From Choristoneura fumiferana (lineage: Eukaryota > Arthropoda > Insecta > Lepidoptera > Tortricidae), in the NCBI RefSeq assembly GCF_025370935.1, contig NC_133478.1, positions 18,988,716 to 19,052,715 on the forward strand: a DNA stretch of 64,000 bases, read 5' to 3'. The position numbers and the translations under genes are program-made. Every line of letters begins with the position of its first letter. Positions within the stretch are counted from its first letter, which is position 1. Below the pieces are notes generated by a model, which was given only the letters and a program-made list of their open reading frames with translations, did not search any database and had not been told where the DNA came from. Shown here piece after piece: positions 31,925 through 43,104 of this stretch.

Positions 31925-32195
31925 CTTGAATGGGTCAGAGAGCAAAGCAAAGTGAGCGATGGGAGTGGGCTGGTCATGTCGCCCGCAAGCATGGCTCGTG
32001 GTGCAGGGCAGTGGTAGAATGGAGACCGTGATGCGAGACAGGCCCGAAAGGAAGACCGCAGATGCGTTGGTACAACGATATAAAAAAGATTGCCGGGAGC
32101 AAAGTGGTTGGAAACTGCTCAAGACCGGAACAGATGGCATAACCTGAAGGAGGCTTACACCTTAGACGGTGAGAACGGCCAAAGAAGAAGAAGAA
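31925..32195 (+). pseudogene. LINE reverse-transcriptase C-terminus and 3' end
   Basis: Reads SERWEWAGHVARKH, then GRPQMRWYNDIKKIAGSKVV with frame changes: the W.GHV.R and GRP..RW.DDI.K.AG motifs. It ends in AAGAAGAAGAAGAAG, a simple tail of the kind several insect LINEs use. 5'-truncated. Confidence 0.75.
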
Positions 32196-32419
32196 GAAGC
32201 TTTGCTTGGGCAGCTAAAAATACGTGTCTGTTATTTTAGATAATTCTCTAACATATATCAAAATAAATCAAATCGGTACCGGGACAGTTGGGTACCTTTT
32301 ATTGTTAGAAGAAGAACTTCTCTAATCTATGCAACAAAACAAACCCTCAAGCAGTACAAATCCACACAATGTTTCTATTTTTACCCGTTACCCCATTAGG
32401 GTGTTGACGATGGCAGTCG

Positions 32420-32510
32420 CAAGTGGATGTAAGCCGGTAAGCCGGCACGCGGCTTGGCGCCGGATCAATTAACCGGCACAATCGGACCGGCAACTCTACC
32501 GGATTGTTGG
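32420..32510. other. Cluster of CCGG words
   Basis: Within 90 bp, CCGG occurs eight times or so, including AAGCCGGTAAGCCGGCACGC, AATTAACCGGCACAATCGG and ACCGGCAACTCTACCGGATT. No repeat-family match within the window. Confidence 0.4.
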
Positions 32511-32575
32511 GACGCTTATTACAATATTAGTTTGATTGGATTAGGAGGGACGGTGAAGGTGGAGTGGTGGTTCAT

Positions 32576-32960
32576 AACCGACTTCAAAAAAAGAGGAGGT
32601 TCTCAATTCGAGTGTATATATTTTTTTTGTATGTTTGTTACTCCGCCAATTTTGGGCCGAATTTCAAAATTATTTTTTAGTTCTAAAGGACATACTTCCG
32701 AGGTGGTCCCATAGACACCAAGTCAGGATCTGATGATGGAATCCTAGAGAAGTCGAAGGCAACCCTCGAATTTTTAAAGCACACCTATAGCGATTTTGGC
32801 ATTTTTAACACCAAGTCAAGTATTTACTTTCAGAAAGTATCATTTGGTGAACTGGACCTGATGATGAAGACCGTAGTTCCACTCCTGCTGGCTCGTGCTA
32901 AGGCACCGACTTCAAACTAGTAGAAAATTATTTACAAGGTTTTTGAAGTCGGTCCATTTT
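32576..32960 (+). mobile_element. MITE-like repeat, AACCGACTTCAAAAA ends
   Basis: ATAACCGACTTCAAAAAAAG at the left is mirrored by GTTTTTGAAGTCGGTCC at the right, about 385 bp apart. Internal phrases are AGGAGGTTCTCAATTCGAGT and GGCACCGACTTCAAACTAG. A common lepidopteran repeat. Confidence 0.7.
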
Positions 32961-33194
32961 TTTTTTTAATAAACTAACCTTATGTTTTGGTTATGAGTAG
33001 GAACAGAAAATAAACTGTTTACAGTTTGTTGGCACCCTTAGTATCCTTAAGTGCGCAAATTGATATACCTACAATTGGTATCCGTTGATTGCCTATTTAT
33101 AACTTATCGTTATTAATATTTTAAACTAGCTTTTGCCACGTGACTCCATTTTAGGTGTTACACTTTGTCCCGCACGAAGTGGTTTGCTTTATCT

Positions 33195-33470
33195 GTCATA
33201 ACACGAACTGCTCAGGAATGAAATTCACTCCCATTCCCATCGTCTGTATTTCCCGATAGATTCAAACTAGAGCTCTTCAAGGCTAGAGTGAATAGGCTGC
33301 TACTGAACCAGTGGCCTACTTTTAGCCTGACTATCAGGTCAGTTAGGTCACAGGGTTCGATTCCAGTGCGGATGCGGATATGACGTAATGCACACAAGAT
33401 GATGTTTTTATTTAAACTTCCGTGTGACATGTAGTAACAAAGTAGCATTAATGAAGTAACAAAATAATCG
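33195..33470 (+). pseudogene. Possible LINE C-terminal remnant
   Basis: Broken frames contain SGMKFTPIPIV, ALQG and VNRLLLNQWPTF-like text, reminiscent of the ...LELFKARVNR.LL..W end of some insect retroelement ORFs. Too decayed for a firm call. Confidence 0.35.
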
Positions 33471-33689
33471 TAAATAAATCAATGGAATTCAGTGAATAAA
33501 ATAAATTTTATCCGTTTACTTATAAATAAAGTGACAATTGTTTTGAAAAATTACTATTTGAAATCATTAAATTGGTGTTTGTCCGACCCCTGTTTATGAA
33601 GGTTTTATGTAAAAAAAGAACAAAATAAATGTTCTGAACATGAAACTACCGTGAGACTCACTCATATTAAATGATATTGTAACGGATAA

Positions 33690-33840
33690 CTCACGTCTTA
33701 AACCGAGTTTAGCTCCAATCGCACGAGCAGAGCAGTGGCGCGTAGTGTGCGTGTTGCGGCAGCCGCCGAGTCGCGTGCTCCTGAGAAGAAGGGCTACGAA
33801 ATAGGCCGAAACATGTCGAGCGATATGAAAATAGATGTTC
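33690..33840. repeat. Moth repeat ending AACATGTCGAG
   Basis: Contains CGTAGTGTGCGTGTTGCGGC, GAGAAGAAGGGCTACGAAAT and AGGCCGAAACATGTCGAGCG, a phrase set I recall as dispersed in moth genomes. Only one copy is seen here. Confidence 0.4.
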
Positions 33841-34244
33841 AATTTTGTTATACATAGTATGAAGAAAATGGACGACGCGCGCTGGGAGCGATGACCTGGT
33901 CTAATTGTAGGTATATAGAAGGTAGAAGCTATTTCCGCCAGAATCGCACCCTCTATCAGCTACTGTTTCCCAAAATGGCTGCTTCTTAAAGTCGCACAAT
34001 GAGCTTAGTGTCAGTCGTTTAAGCCAGCGATATTGATTGGTCCGCGCTCGCCGGTGACGCTGCTGCAGATTAGTTGCCCGCGGCTGGACACAATAGCTAG
34101 AGCTACAATAGTGGCATGCTTACGCTTTGAGGTAGCTTATCTGACTGGACATTTGCCCTAAAGACACGAAAGCAAGGGGATCCTAACTTGTCGCCGAAAC
34201 ATTTTTTTCCAATTGATTCGTTTGTGCTTTTGCGAAAAGAAGTG

Positions 34245-34762
34245 TACAGTCGAACAAATTAAAGCATGAACCTTTGGAACCATGGAACCTTTTAATAATC
34301 AATTTTATTATGATTTACTTGACAAAAGTATGAGATGTCAACATGACATTAGTAACGAAAATACAAACTGAGACATGGATGCACAGAAAAACCAGAAAAA
34401 AAGACCAGCACTGGGAATCGAACCCAGGTCCTCAGCAATCCGTGCTGCGTGCTATAACCCCTACACCACCGCTGGACAGGAATCTAGACACGAATTTTTC
34501 CTATGCATATATATCTCAGGTTGCTTATTTCTACTTGATTGCTGAGAACCTGGGTTCGATTCCCAGTGCTGGTCTCTTTTTCTGGTTTTTCTGTGCCTCC
34601 ATGTCTAAGTTTGTATTTTCGATATGGTTTCACGGGATACCCGTAAAAGTAACAAATTTGGAGTTGAAATAAAAAATACAAAAAGACTCCAAAAAAACAA
34701 TCATAATAACATTAGTAGCACAAAGGTTCCACCCTGTGTCATGATTCAATTTGTTCGATGTA
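34245..34762. mobile_element. MITE, CCAGGGTGGAACC family (copy 2), split by a SINE
   Basis: Outer parts TACAGTCGAACAAATTAAAG, TGGAACCTTTTAATAATCAA and TTACTTGACAAAAGTATGAG on the left, and TAGCACAAAGGTTCCACCCT plus TTCAATTTGTTCGATGTA on the right, match the uninterrupted copy at 52661-52796. The 354 bp in the middle is an inserted SINE flanked by a 9-bp duplication, ACATTAGTA. Confidence 0.85.
34355..34708. mobile_element. Head-to-head tRNA-derived SINE
   Basis: The left half is a reversed unit (CGAAAATACAAACTGAGACA, then B box in reverse GGGAATCGAACCCAGG and A box region). The right half, from about 34540, is in forward orientation (ATTGCTGAGAACCTGGGTTC, GATTCCCAGTGCTGGTCTCT, then body and tail to 34708). 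Duplications ACATTAGTA flank it at 34346-34354 and 34709-34717. Same family as 6631-7858 and 38386-38589. Confidence 0.85.
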
Positions 34763-35197
34763 CCTACCTACCTTATCTTTCAAAATATATTTAAGTTTCT
34801 CATACGAATTTTGTGAGCCGGTTTAAATATGTCACAAAACTGACGTTTTTGTTTGAGACATTTTTTAAACTATCGGAATCAATTGTGCTCTTGATTCTGA
34901 GTAGGAAAACACAATTTTTTAAAAAAATTGAAAAAAAGAAGAGGCACACAACACCTTTTTGTGAAAATGCCCATTTTCCAACTGCTTCACAAGGACGAAC
35001 GATTTTTTCTTCTGAACATGTAAATAATTCAGGATATATCTCAGCACTATCTTTTGATTATGTAAACATGCTCACTTATACTATGAGGCTTATACCATTT
35101 AAAAAAAAATAGTCGTAAATACATCTCAATACCTACATTTACCTAATGCCATCCACGAGGACGCGTGATTTTGTCAAAATGAGACATTAATGATATC

Positions 35198-35346
35198 CAT
35201 ACTAATATTATAAATGCGAAAGTGTGTATGTTTGTCCGTCTTTCACGTCGAAACGGAGCGACGGATCGACGTGATTTTTGGCATAGAGTTGGGACAGCGC
35301 ACGACAACCGAATTCCACGCGGGTGTAGCCGCGGGCAAAAGCTAGT
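35198..35346 (+). mobile_element. Lep1/Helitron-like non-autonomous element
   Basis: CATACTAATATTATAAATGC at the left, GTAGCCGCGGGCAAAAGCTA then GT at the right; 149 bp. Confidence 0.65.
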
Positions 35347-35740
35347 TGTAATATAAGAACCACGGCACGTCGCGTCATCGTGAATGACTCTACCTATAAT
35401 CTATGAGCTAACGAAGCTTTAAACTCAAACATACATCCGTAGCAAGCTAACTAGTAATTTCTAAGACTAAACACAATTCACTCAGACCCATACACCTAAA
35501 CATTAACGCGCTTAGTAACAACCCTTCTAACGGGGCCTGGTAATTGTTAATTTGGAGCTGACATCGCGGAGGCAGGCGATTTATAGCGAATATGTGGATG
35601 CGGGGGCACGCGTGTTTAACGCGCGTTTAAATGGAGTGTGAAGTTGAGACTTTACACTCATTTCGTTGGGACGGCGGGTGCCGTAGAACTAACCACGTCA
35701 GATCATTCAATATTTAGTTGGAATAATGAAAAAGGTGCAG

Positions 35741-35945
35741 GCTGTTGTGTTTCAGCGTGGAGAGTAAGACAGCCGGAGAAATTACTGGCACTTGAGGTAT
35801 CCCATCTTAGGCCTCTAGGTTGGCAACGCATCTGCGATCCCCCTGGTGTGTAGGTGTCTATGGGCGGTGGTGATCTCTTACCATCAGGAGACACTTGCTC
35901 GTTTCCCATCCAGCCAAATAAAAAGATAAATAAAGGAAAATTCAA
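35741..35945 (+). repeat. Retroposon 3' end, CTTAGGCCTCTAGGTTGGCA family
   Basis: GCTGTTGTGTTTCAGCGTGG through GAGGTATCCCATCTTAGGCC and GGTGATCTCTTACCATCAGG to an A-rich tail. 5'-shortened relative of 14953-15240. Confidence 0.75.
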
Positions 35946-35959
35946 GTCCATCCAAACCA

Positions 35960-36185
35960 AACCAAATTTCAAGTCGATGCTATTAATCGTTGAAGAGTCC
36001 GTCCTTCGGAGACGATCCTGGCCGGACTACCAGGATATCACTACTAGATTATTGTATTGTCACGTGATTTACATAAGTATGCCAAATTTCAAGTCAATCC
36101 GACTGCTGGAAGTTGGTCGAATTTTACTTGCAAGATTTGACTACCTACTGACAGACAGCGGGACAGGTGAAACTAAATAAAAGCC
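35960..36185 (+). repeat. Dispersed repeat, AAATTTCAAGTCGATGC family (copy 1)
   Basis: AAATTTCAAGTCGATGCTAT, GAGACGATCCTGGCCGGACT, AGATTATTGTATTGTCACG and ACAGGTGAAACTAAATAAAA recur in order at 43110-43345. Not identified. Confidence 0.65.
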
Positions 36186-36239
36186 TGTAAAAGAAGATGA
36201 AGAGACCTAAGAAACCTTAACTATACTTTATTTTTAATT

Positions 36240-36560
36240 TCTATCTTCTTACAGCTTTGTGGCGTTTGTAAATACAGGAAATTTCGCCATTTTCCCCGTC
36301 AACAGCAAACGCACCACGAGCATAATCAGTTAATTAAACACATGCCACCGTGAAGGGGTCTCGCGATTTATTAGCACGCCCATACGTGCTCACCCCACCA
36401 CCGTAACCTGGCCCCGACAACCACCCAATTCACCTCACACCGCGGGCCGGAAAACCCTGGCTACAAATCACCAGCTAAACCTGGCCTTTGAAATCAAACT
36501 GGAGCGGTTAATTTGTGGGTCAGGGTAAGCTGGTTCCCCCCCAGAGTACGTATCGTGGTA
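36240..36560. other. Repeat-poor GC-richer island
   Basis: No repeat family and no credible exon. It contains GTTAATTAAAC, the PHO-like TTTCGCCATTTTCC at 36283-36296, and CCTTTGAAATCAAACTGG, whose CCTTTGAA resembles a TCF site. Candidate cis-regulatory DNA by composition and position only. Confidence 0.3.
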
Positions 36561-36830
36561 TGTGGCCAGTAATGCCGGAATTTGGTAATTAACTTCTGAA
36601 ATGGATGTAATTTTGTACGAAACGATTATTTTCGGTAGACAAATGATAATTAAACAATAGATTTAAATGTTGAAGTTTCAAATACAATGGAAAAATAATT
36701 TAAGATTAAGTATTATAATTAGTAGTAGCTTGGCAGTTGATGTTTTAAATTTAAACAGATATTAAAATAAATGTAGGCGAGGTTGATAATACTATTATCT
36801 TGTAAGGGATTAGGGAATTACCCGTGTGGT

Positions 36831-36998
36831 GTCGGGTTAGAATTACACCTCTCCATTTCTTCCGTGGATGTCGTAAGAGGCGACTGAGGATATAGGTTAA
36901 GGTATACCATAAGCGACAGCCCTAAAATTGCTAACAGTGGCTCCGAAGCGGTAACGTTTCGTGTGCTCTGCCTACCCCATTTGGGAATACAGGCGTGA

Positions 36999-37052
<54 letters not shown>
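36831..37052 (+). repeat. Moth SINE with (TG)25 tail
   Basis: CACCTCTCCATTTCTTCCGT, GTCGTAAGAGGCGACTGAGG, GAAGCGGTAACGTTTCGTGT and TACCCCATTTGGGAATAC are followed by 25 perfect TG units (37003-37052). The 3' half of the same element is inserted at 55549-55717, there with a short GT tail. Confidence 0.8.
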
Positions 37053-37053
<1 letters not shown>

Positions 37054-37574
37054 ATTAGGGAATTTACTATTAATATAATACTGATATTTGGTATACCAAG
37101 TTTGTTCGTCCGCGAAAAATTCGATTCTATTTATCTCGCGAAAACTACAATTTTCAGGGATAAAACATTCCATCGGATTAAATCTTAATGTTTTATCTTA
37201 ATTACATTCTTAAAAAATACAATGTTAACTTATGGGCTAAACTTATTAAGAGAGAAAATATCTGCCTCGTTCCTGATCGTCTGAGAGGTACTCTGCGGTA
37301 CCAAGAATGAGATTTTGAGACGGTGTATGACGACCTCAACGAGGGATATAAAAGACATTGGTCTATCATGAATCGATCCGAAAATAGGAGCGCCATCCTA
37401 TGTGGATGTCGAGCTGGACCCTGTATATATTTCTACAGGAATATTATTCTTACTGTGCTCTCTTTTATTTTACTTTTATTTTATTTTCATTTTTAATTTT
37501 ACATTTACTATGTATTGGGTTATGCCTGAATATAAAGGTAATGATTATATCATGGACAGGGATATAAATAAATA

Positions 37575-37851
37575 AATAAATATCACGGGACAATTCACAC
37601 CAATTAACCTAGTCCCAAAGTAAGCTTAGCAAAGCTTGCGTTATGGGTACCTACTGAGCAACGGATAAATATTTTTATATAGATAGATACATACTTAAAT
37701 ACATATTAAACACCCAAGACCCGAGAACAAACATTCGTATTTTTCAAACAAATATCTGCCCCGACACGGAAATCGAACCCGGGACCTCAAGCTTCGTAGT
37801 CAGGTTCTCTAAGCACTAGGCCATCTGGTCGTCTACTAGGCCATCTGGTCG
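37575..37851 (-). repeat. tRNA-derived SINE (GACCAGATGGCC family), near full length
   Basis: Minus strand. The head contains the B box region (in reverse GAAATCGAACCCGGGACCTC), the body ACACCCAAGACCCGAGAACA and the tail GGGACAATTCACACCAATTA. At the head end the 16 bases CTAGGCCATCTGGTCG occur twice in a row. Confidence 0.85.
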
Positions 37852-37979
37852 ATATTTGGAAATAATTCCGATCCGCATTAGCGATCCCTTCAAATAGCGA
37901 ACCTACTGTGTTAAAAATAAAGTTGTGTTAATACTTGTGATGTATACATATAATTTAATAATATTGTAAATCTGTTTAA

Positions 37980-38126
37980 AAAAAATATAACTCGTTGAGT
38001 TTCTTGCCGGATTCTTCTCAACAGAGGTTTTTCCGAACCGGTGGTAGGTTTTTTTTACATTCATAAGTGCTTGTTATAGCCTAAATTGAATAAAGATATT
38101 TTGACTTTGACTTTGACTTTGAATAA
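37980..38126 (+). repeat. LINE 3' UTR with TTTGAC tail
   Basis: GATTCTTCTCAACAGAGGTT, AACCGGTGGTAGG, TAGCCTAAATTGAATAAAGA and then tandem TTTGAC units. Related ends: 52865-52925, 53380-53400, 60303-60390 and about 49605. Confidence 0.65.
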
Positions 38127-38385
38127 AGAAATTATCTCTTATATCACACATTACCGTAGAATATTCCACAGAAATAATCAGGTTGTGCTGTATATTACAT
38201 CCCATTAGCTAACAAGGAAAAACATTAAAACATACGTCGAATCACAATTGGTCAAGAACGATTCAACGGTTTGCATAACTACAAACCACTGTCGAAGAAT
38301 AATAGTGAGAGAATTGCAAAAAAAAATCAAGAATAAAATTAATAATGTATCAAACACCTAAAACAGGCCAAACGAAACAACTAAT

Positions 38386-38589
38386 CGAAAATACAAACTG
38401 AGACATGGATGCACAGAAAAACCAGAAAAAGAGACCAGCACTGGGAATCGAACCCACATTATTTTTCTGGTTTTTCTGTGCATCCATGTCTCAGTTTGTA
38501 TTTTCGATATGGTTTCACGGGATACCCGTAAAAGTAACAAATTTGGAGTTGAAATAAAAAATACAAAAAGACTCCAAAAAACCAATCAT
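38386..38589. mobile_element. Head-to-head SINE, short form, with target duplication
   Basis: Starts CGAAAATACAAACTGAGACA in reverse orientation, runs to the truncated B box (GGGAATCGAACCC), then switches at about 38461 to forward orientation TTTTTCTGGTTTTTCTGTGC and ends CTCCAAAAAACCAATCAT. GAAACAACTAAT flanks both sides (38374-38385 and 38590-38601), a clear 12-bp target-site duplication. Confidence 0.9.
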
Positions 38590-38601
38590 GAAACAACTAA
38601 T

Positions 38602-40019
38602 CTCCCAATTTCAATTACCTTCGAGTCCTGCAACACTTAACCGTTACAATGTCGCGCCCTGCATCAATATAACGCGTGTCGCTTTGTGAGTACTCTATTA
38701 ATATTAACACTGCACTAATCCAACACCCCGCACGCTTTGTTGCCCGGACCGCACTATGCGAGAGGTTGATAAAACTATGCGCGTGGTAATATAAAAAATA
38801 CGTGTTGTAGAATCCAAAATGTTTCTAAATTATTTTAGAATGCTTCTGCTGATGGTTAGGTTAATTTGACAGAACAGTCCTGTAAATTTTTGACGTGATA
38901 AACTTTGAATATCGGTGGAAATGTTTTTGTAGACCACAATTAAAAAATCCTGAAGGGTGTTCTTCAAATTTATAAGTAGTCAACCGTGTCCCGAAAATAT
39001 CCATATTAATTTTAAAATATCTTAAATAATTTTTGTTATTTTTAGTTATGAATTTTAAAATGTTCATATTCAAATTTTATAATATTTCGGTGAATTTAAA
39101 TATATTGCATTTCCATGTTGATTAAAGGCCTAATAAGGATTAAGGTAGGTGAGTGAGTACTTGAGCCGAGGAAGGATCTTATTATTTTAAAGCTACAGTC
39201 TTAGAAAATATACTTAAAACCAAAGCTTGAGCACAGAATAACTAATAGTGCATGAGTACCTACAATCAGCCTAGAATACAGAAGAAAAGTAAAGAAGATG
39301 CTAGGATCCTAATCCCACAATTATTCTGCGTCCCTTCTTATCTTCATTTGGACGCCCTCTGCGCTGGTTCCTTCTTGCATCACCCCCTAATCCCGGCGTA
39401 ACTCAGCGTTTAGCGTGACGCTCGCAATCAGGTGCTAAGTGAATAAGCCCGGGACTGTCGGGACCAAGGGACGTCCCTCGGGACCGGCCCGCTGATCTGT
39501 TTTACATTAATTGGTTCGCCAATTGATTGTTTGCTGGTTATTTGTTGCATGGGGCGGTCCTTTGAGTTAGTTTTTAATTTGATTAATAAGTTTTTTTTGA
39601 GCTCATCGAAAAGTTTTTTTTTTATTAAATGCGATAATGTTGTTATTAATTATTGTTGTTACACTGTGTTTAATTTTGGCGTCGTAAATGATTGCGCTGT
39701 GAAGAACTACAGCCAAGTTATTACTTGTAATTGTATTAATTTTAATTACGTTATCGTAATATTAATTTCAATAATCGAGAATTTATTAGAACAATCAAAA
39801 TAATTAACATAGGTACCTAATAAGTGAAGTCATTATCACAAGTGAAAAGTTCTTAGGAAAAAAAGAATAGAACCTTTTAACATAAGACCTACTACAAACT
39901 ACTAATTATGTACCAAGTTTTAATCACAAGAAGTGGACTAAATTTGACTCTCAACATCTGACCTTTTGTAACAAACATTGTATGTTAGTTGAAAGCTTGT
40001 AAACGCAACTACTTTAATT
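38602..40019. other. No gene seen; small GC-richer patch
   Basis: AT-rich sequence. At 39345-39535 a repeat-poor patch contains the near-palindromic run GTCGGGACCAAGGGACGTCC then CTCGGGACC and CATTAATTGGTTCGCCAATT. Confidence 0.35.
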
Positions 40020-40500
40020 AAATCGTGACATCAACGTCACCATCCCCAGCCGAACCATACCGAACGTCCAAATAATGTAATCAAGCGAAACCCGAGCGTT
40101 CTCAATTCAAACTCTCCAGCCAGCACTGAACTCGCGAGCACAAAGGCGTTATTTACGCGGTGCATAATTCCATTTCTTGGGTGAATGTATTCGAACGGGG
40201 CGTGTCGACCAATCAGGTGCAGGCTCGCTGAACGGAACGCGATTGTGAGTCTGTTCTCAATTTGGCGGCAATTTGCGACACAATGACGTCACCGGCGGGC
40301 TTAACAGGTTATTATTCAATTTGGGGAGTTAATGCGCGGTTACTGGCGACTTGAGCGAGAGATTTTAGTAATTGGTTTGTATCGACGTTTAGAGGACAAA
40401 GACGCGTGCGTCGGCGGAGAATCGAGAAACTTTGTCGCTTAATTAATGAGTTTTGGAACTAAATGTCTTGGATAAATGACGAAAATGGAGGTTGTTTTGA
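40020..40500. other. Repeat-poor GC-richer island
   Basis: About 480 bp without any repeat family. It contains CACAATGACGTCACC (a CRE-type TGACGTCA), TAATTAATGAG, several GCGAG words and no plausible exon. Candidate enhancer. Confidence 0.3.
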
Positions 40501-40654
40501 ACTGACAAGTGTTCAAATAAGTACTTGGCAAAACTGATAACATTTTTTTTCTCGAGCTTTGGGAGCGATCTTAAATCCAGTGCTGGCTATCAAAAATTGC
40601 TATATTTTTTGACTGTTCTTGCGTCCAAATTAGGTAGGTACTTACATATTTTAT

Positions 40655-40845
40655 CATCATCATCAGCAGCCGGAAGACGTCCACTGCTGAACAAAGGCCT
40701 CCCCCTTAGACCGCCACAATGAACGGCAACTCGCCACTTGCATCCACCAGTTTCCCGCAACTCTCACAATGTCATCAGTCCACCTGGTAGGAGGCCTGCC
40801 AACGCCTCGTCTTTCGGCTCGTGGTCGCCACTCGACAACATTTCT
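40655..40845 (-). pseudogene. LINE 3' end, inverted
   Basis: In reverse: ATCATCATCATCAGCAGCCG, GAAGACGTCCACTGCTGAAC, AAAGGCCTCCCCCTTAGACC and AACTCGCCACTTGCATCCAC, the same 3' end as the forward fragments at 5610, 24838 and 46385. Confidence 0.7.
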
Positions 40846-41879
40846 TTAACTTACATACTTAATTACTCAAAGTGGGTGAAATCCACTCGCAGACGAGGCA
40901 TATAACAAAGTCCAGCACAAGTTAAGTATACACTTAAGTAATGTAAAGACATTTTTTATTCGAGAAAGCTCCAATATTACATTAAGTAGGATATTACAAA
41001 ATTGTTAACACTGCATGCCGAGCTCCGTCGGAGGGGTTAGCAAAATCAATACCGATTTCATACTTTATAAGTGAATTTATCCCCTTCAGCCCCTGATCCG
41101 CAACTTCAGGCGAACACACGGCCATTCATACTTTATCTTAAGAGGTTTATTTATAAGCTTTCAAATTGAATTAGGTTGCCTTTTCAAAAGTGCCACAGTT
41201 ATATGCCTATATTTGAATATTAAAATATATTAGGCATACTTATTACTATCGAGAAAAAACATCCAATTAGTCTAGGGATAGTTAATGGTCACAAGACTTT
41301 TTTGCTGTGTGTACCTATTTCGCTGAAGGAATAAACACAGCGATAAGTGTAATTATTGCACGATAGATGGCGCTACCTGTACGTTTAGATGACTTCAAAA
41401 AAGGAAAAAGTTTTTCATTTCGTCGGAATTCGTTTCTTACTGGTATGATTTAATCCCATCAAAACATAAATGTGAAATGAGAGCCAAGTTTAATATTATG
41501 ATATATGCCTTGAATGTTGACTTTAAAGACAAAAGAAGTGAGATCTAAATGGATGCCAAGTCCTGAAATTTATATAGAACAATATAAAATATTTTATAAC
41601 AACTTAAAATATAATTTATTCTTATAACTTGGGATAATATATTAAAACCTAAGGTTGGCTTGGCTAGCTCCTAAATAATCCAAAGTAATAAATCAAAGTA
41701 ATTGTAATAAAAGTTGCTGGTTATGACATGATGGACACTTGGACAGTAGCTATTGTAACTCCTGTGCGTTTGCACCGTTTCTATTTATATAGCCGAATAA
41801 TTTTAGTGAGTTTATATTTTTTCTAATAATACACCCAGCTCAATTTAACCGTTGAATTAACTCCTACCATTATTACGTC

Positions 41880-42310
41880 GGCAATAAAATAACAACTACC
41901 CTAATAATAAGCAAACAGCAAACGGAAGCCACTAAAAAGGCTCCAATTCACAAAAACCTGCGCGAGCGCAAGTCACGGCGCTAACTAACCCGGCTGCTAC
42001 TGCGCGACCTGCGACGCGTCCAGCAATTGCCTAATACATTGCGTGTATTGTCTATTTATCGTTATGCAGTCACCGTCCGAATGCGCAATGGAGAGTGAAA
42101 TCGCCCTCCCCATTGTCGGTTCGTATAGTCCCGGTCGAACAGTAACGCTGTATCGTTGTAGAACAAATATGATGTTATTAGGAGTTGGATAAATTGGACT
42201 TCCGACAGGGCGGGAAAATAAACAAGACTGTCGCGGGAAATTATATGGTGCCAGGCGGTGGGTAGGGGACAGGTGACAGCGGGAGCGGAAGAGTAAGCGG
42301 CCAGCGGGTA
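41880..42310. other. Repeat-poor GC-richer island
   Basis: Unique sequence with CGCGAGCGCAAGTCACGGCG, GCGCGACCTGCGACGCG and GCAATTGCCTAATACATTGC. No exon or repeat. Candidate regulatory DNA. Confidence 0.25.
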
Positions 42311-43104
42311 AATCTATAAATAAACAATAAATATAATGAGCCGGTTAACACTAATTGACCTAGTTTCAAAATGAACAGCCTTGTATAAACCGTGCCGAAA
42401 ATGCCAGTTTTATTTGAGCTGATGTGTGTAAAACATACCTATAAGACTCGCGAAGAAACATAATCATCACTTTTTTACTCTGTCGCATTGACACATTGAC
42501 AATCTTGCATGGCGTTTAGTACGTGGCTCTAAAACGACAAAGTGCTAAAGTGTATAGCTACTTTTGATGCTGACTGTACCAAGGACTTCCCTTAACCTTC
42601 GTAATAATAAAATACTTAGGCCTATAAGAGTAAACCGACTGACTACTCTCTACTCTACTACTATATAAAACAAAACGACTAGACTTTCAGACACCTAAAA
42701 TTTGGCAGACACAATTTGATGCTCATAGAAAGAAAGATTTTCATAACTACTAGGCTGGTATGATGATGATGAAAGAAAATTGGTATGACTAATAACAACC
42801 AGCAAGTAGCTTCAAAAATCGCTTGCTCATTTCCCTTGGGCCTCGCGGACAGCTGTGCTAACTGGGCAACTAGCGGCAGTGAATAAGCGATTTCGGGCAA
42901 CCGGCAGCGCAGCGACTGCCCGGGGCCGCGTAATTGCTATAATATCCCACCAATAGCCAACTCGACAGTTGAAATACATTCTAGACAGTGATAGACGAAA
43001 GCACGGTACGTTAAAAAAACATGAAATAAGTTTTTGTCAAAAATTTCATTTTTTATACAAGTTTTTTCAGCTGACTGTACTTGCATTGCCACACAAGCTA
43101 CATT

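Noticed and set aside
37003..37188. 75-80 codon frames across the TG repeat
   Set aside because: Cys/Val and His/Thr runs are only translations of (TG)25.
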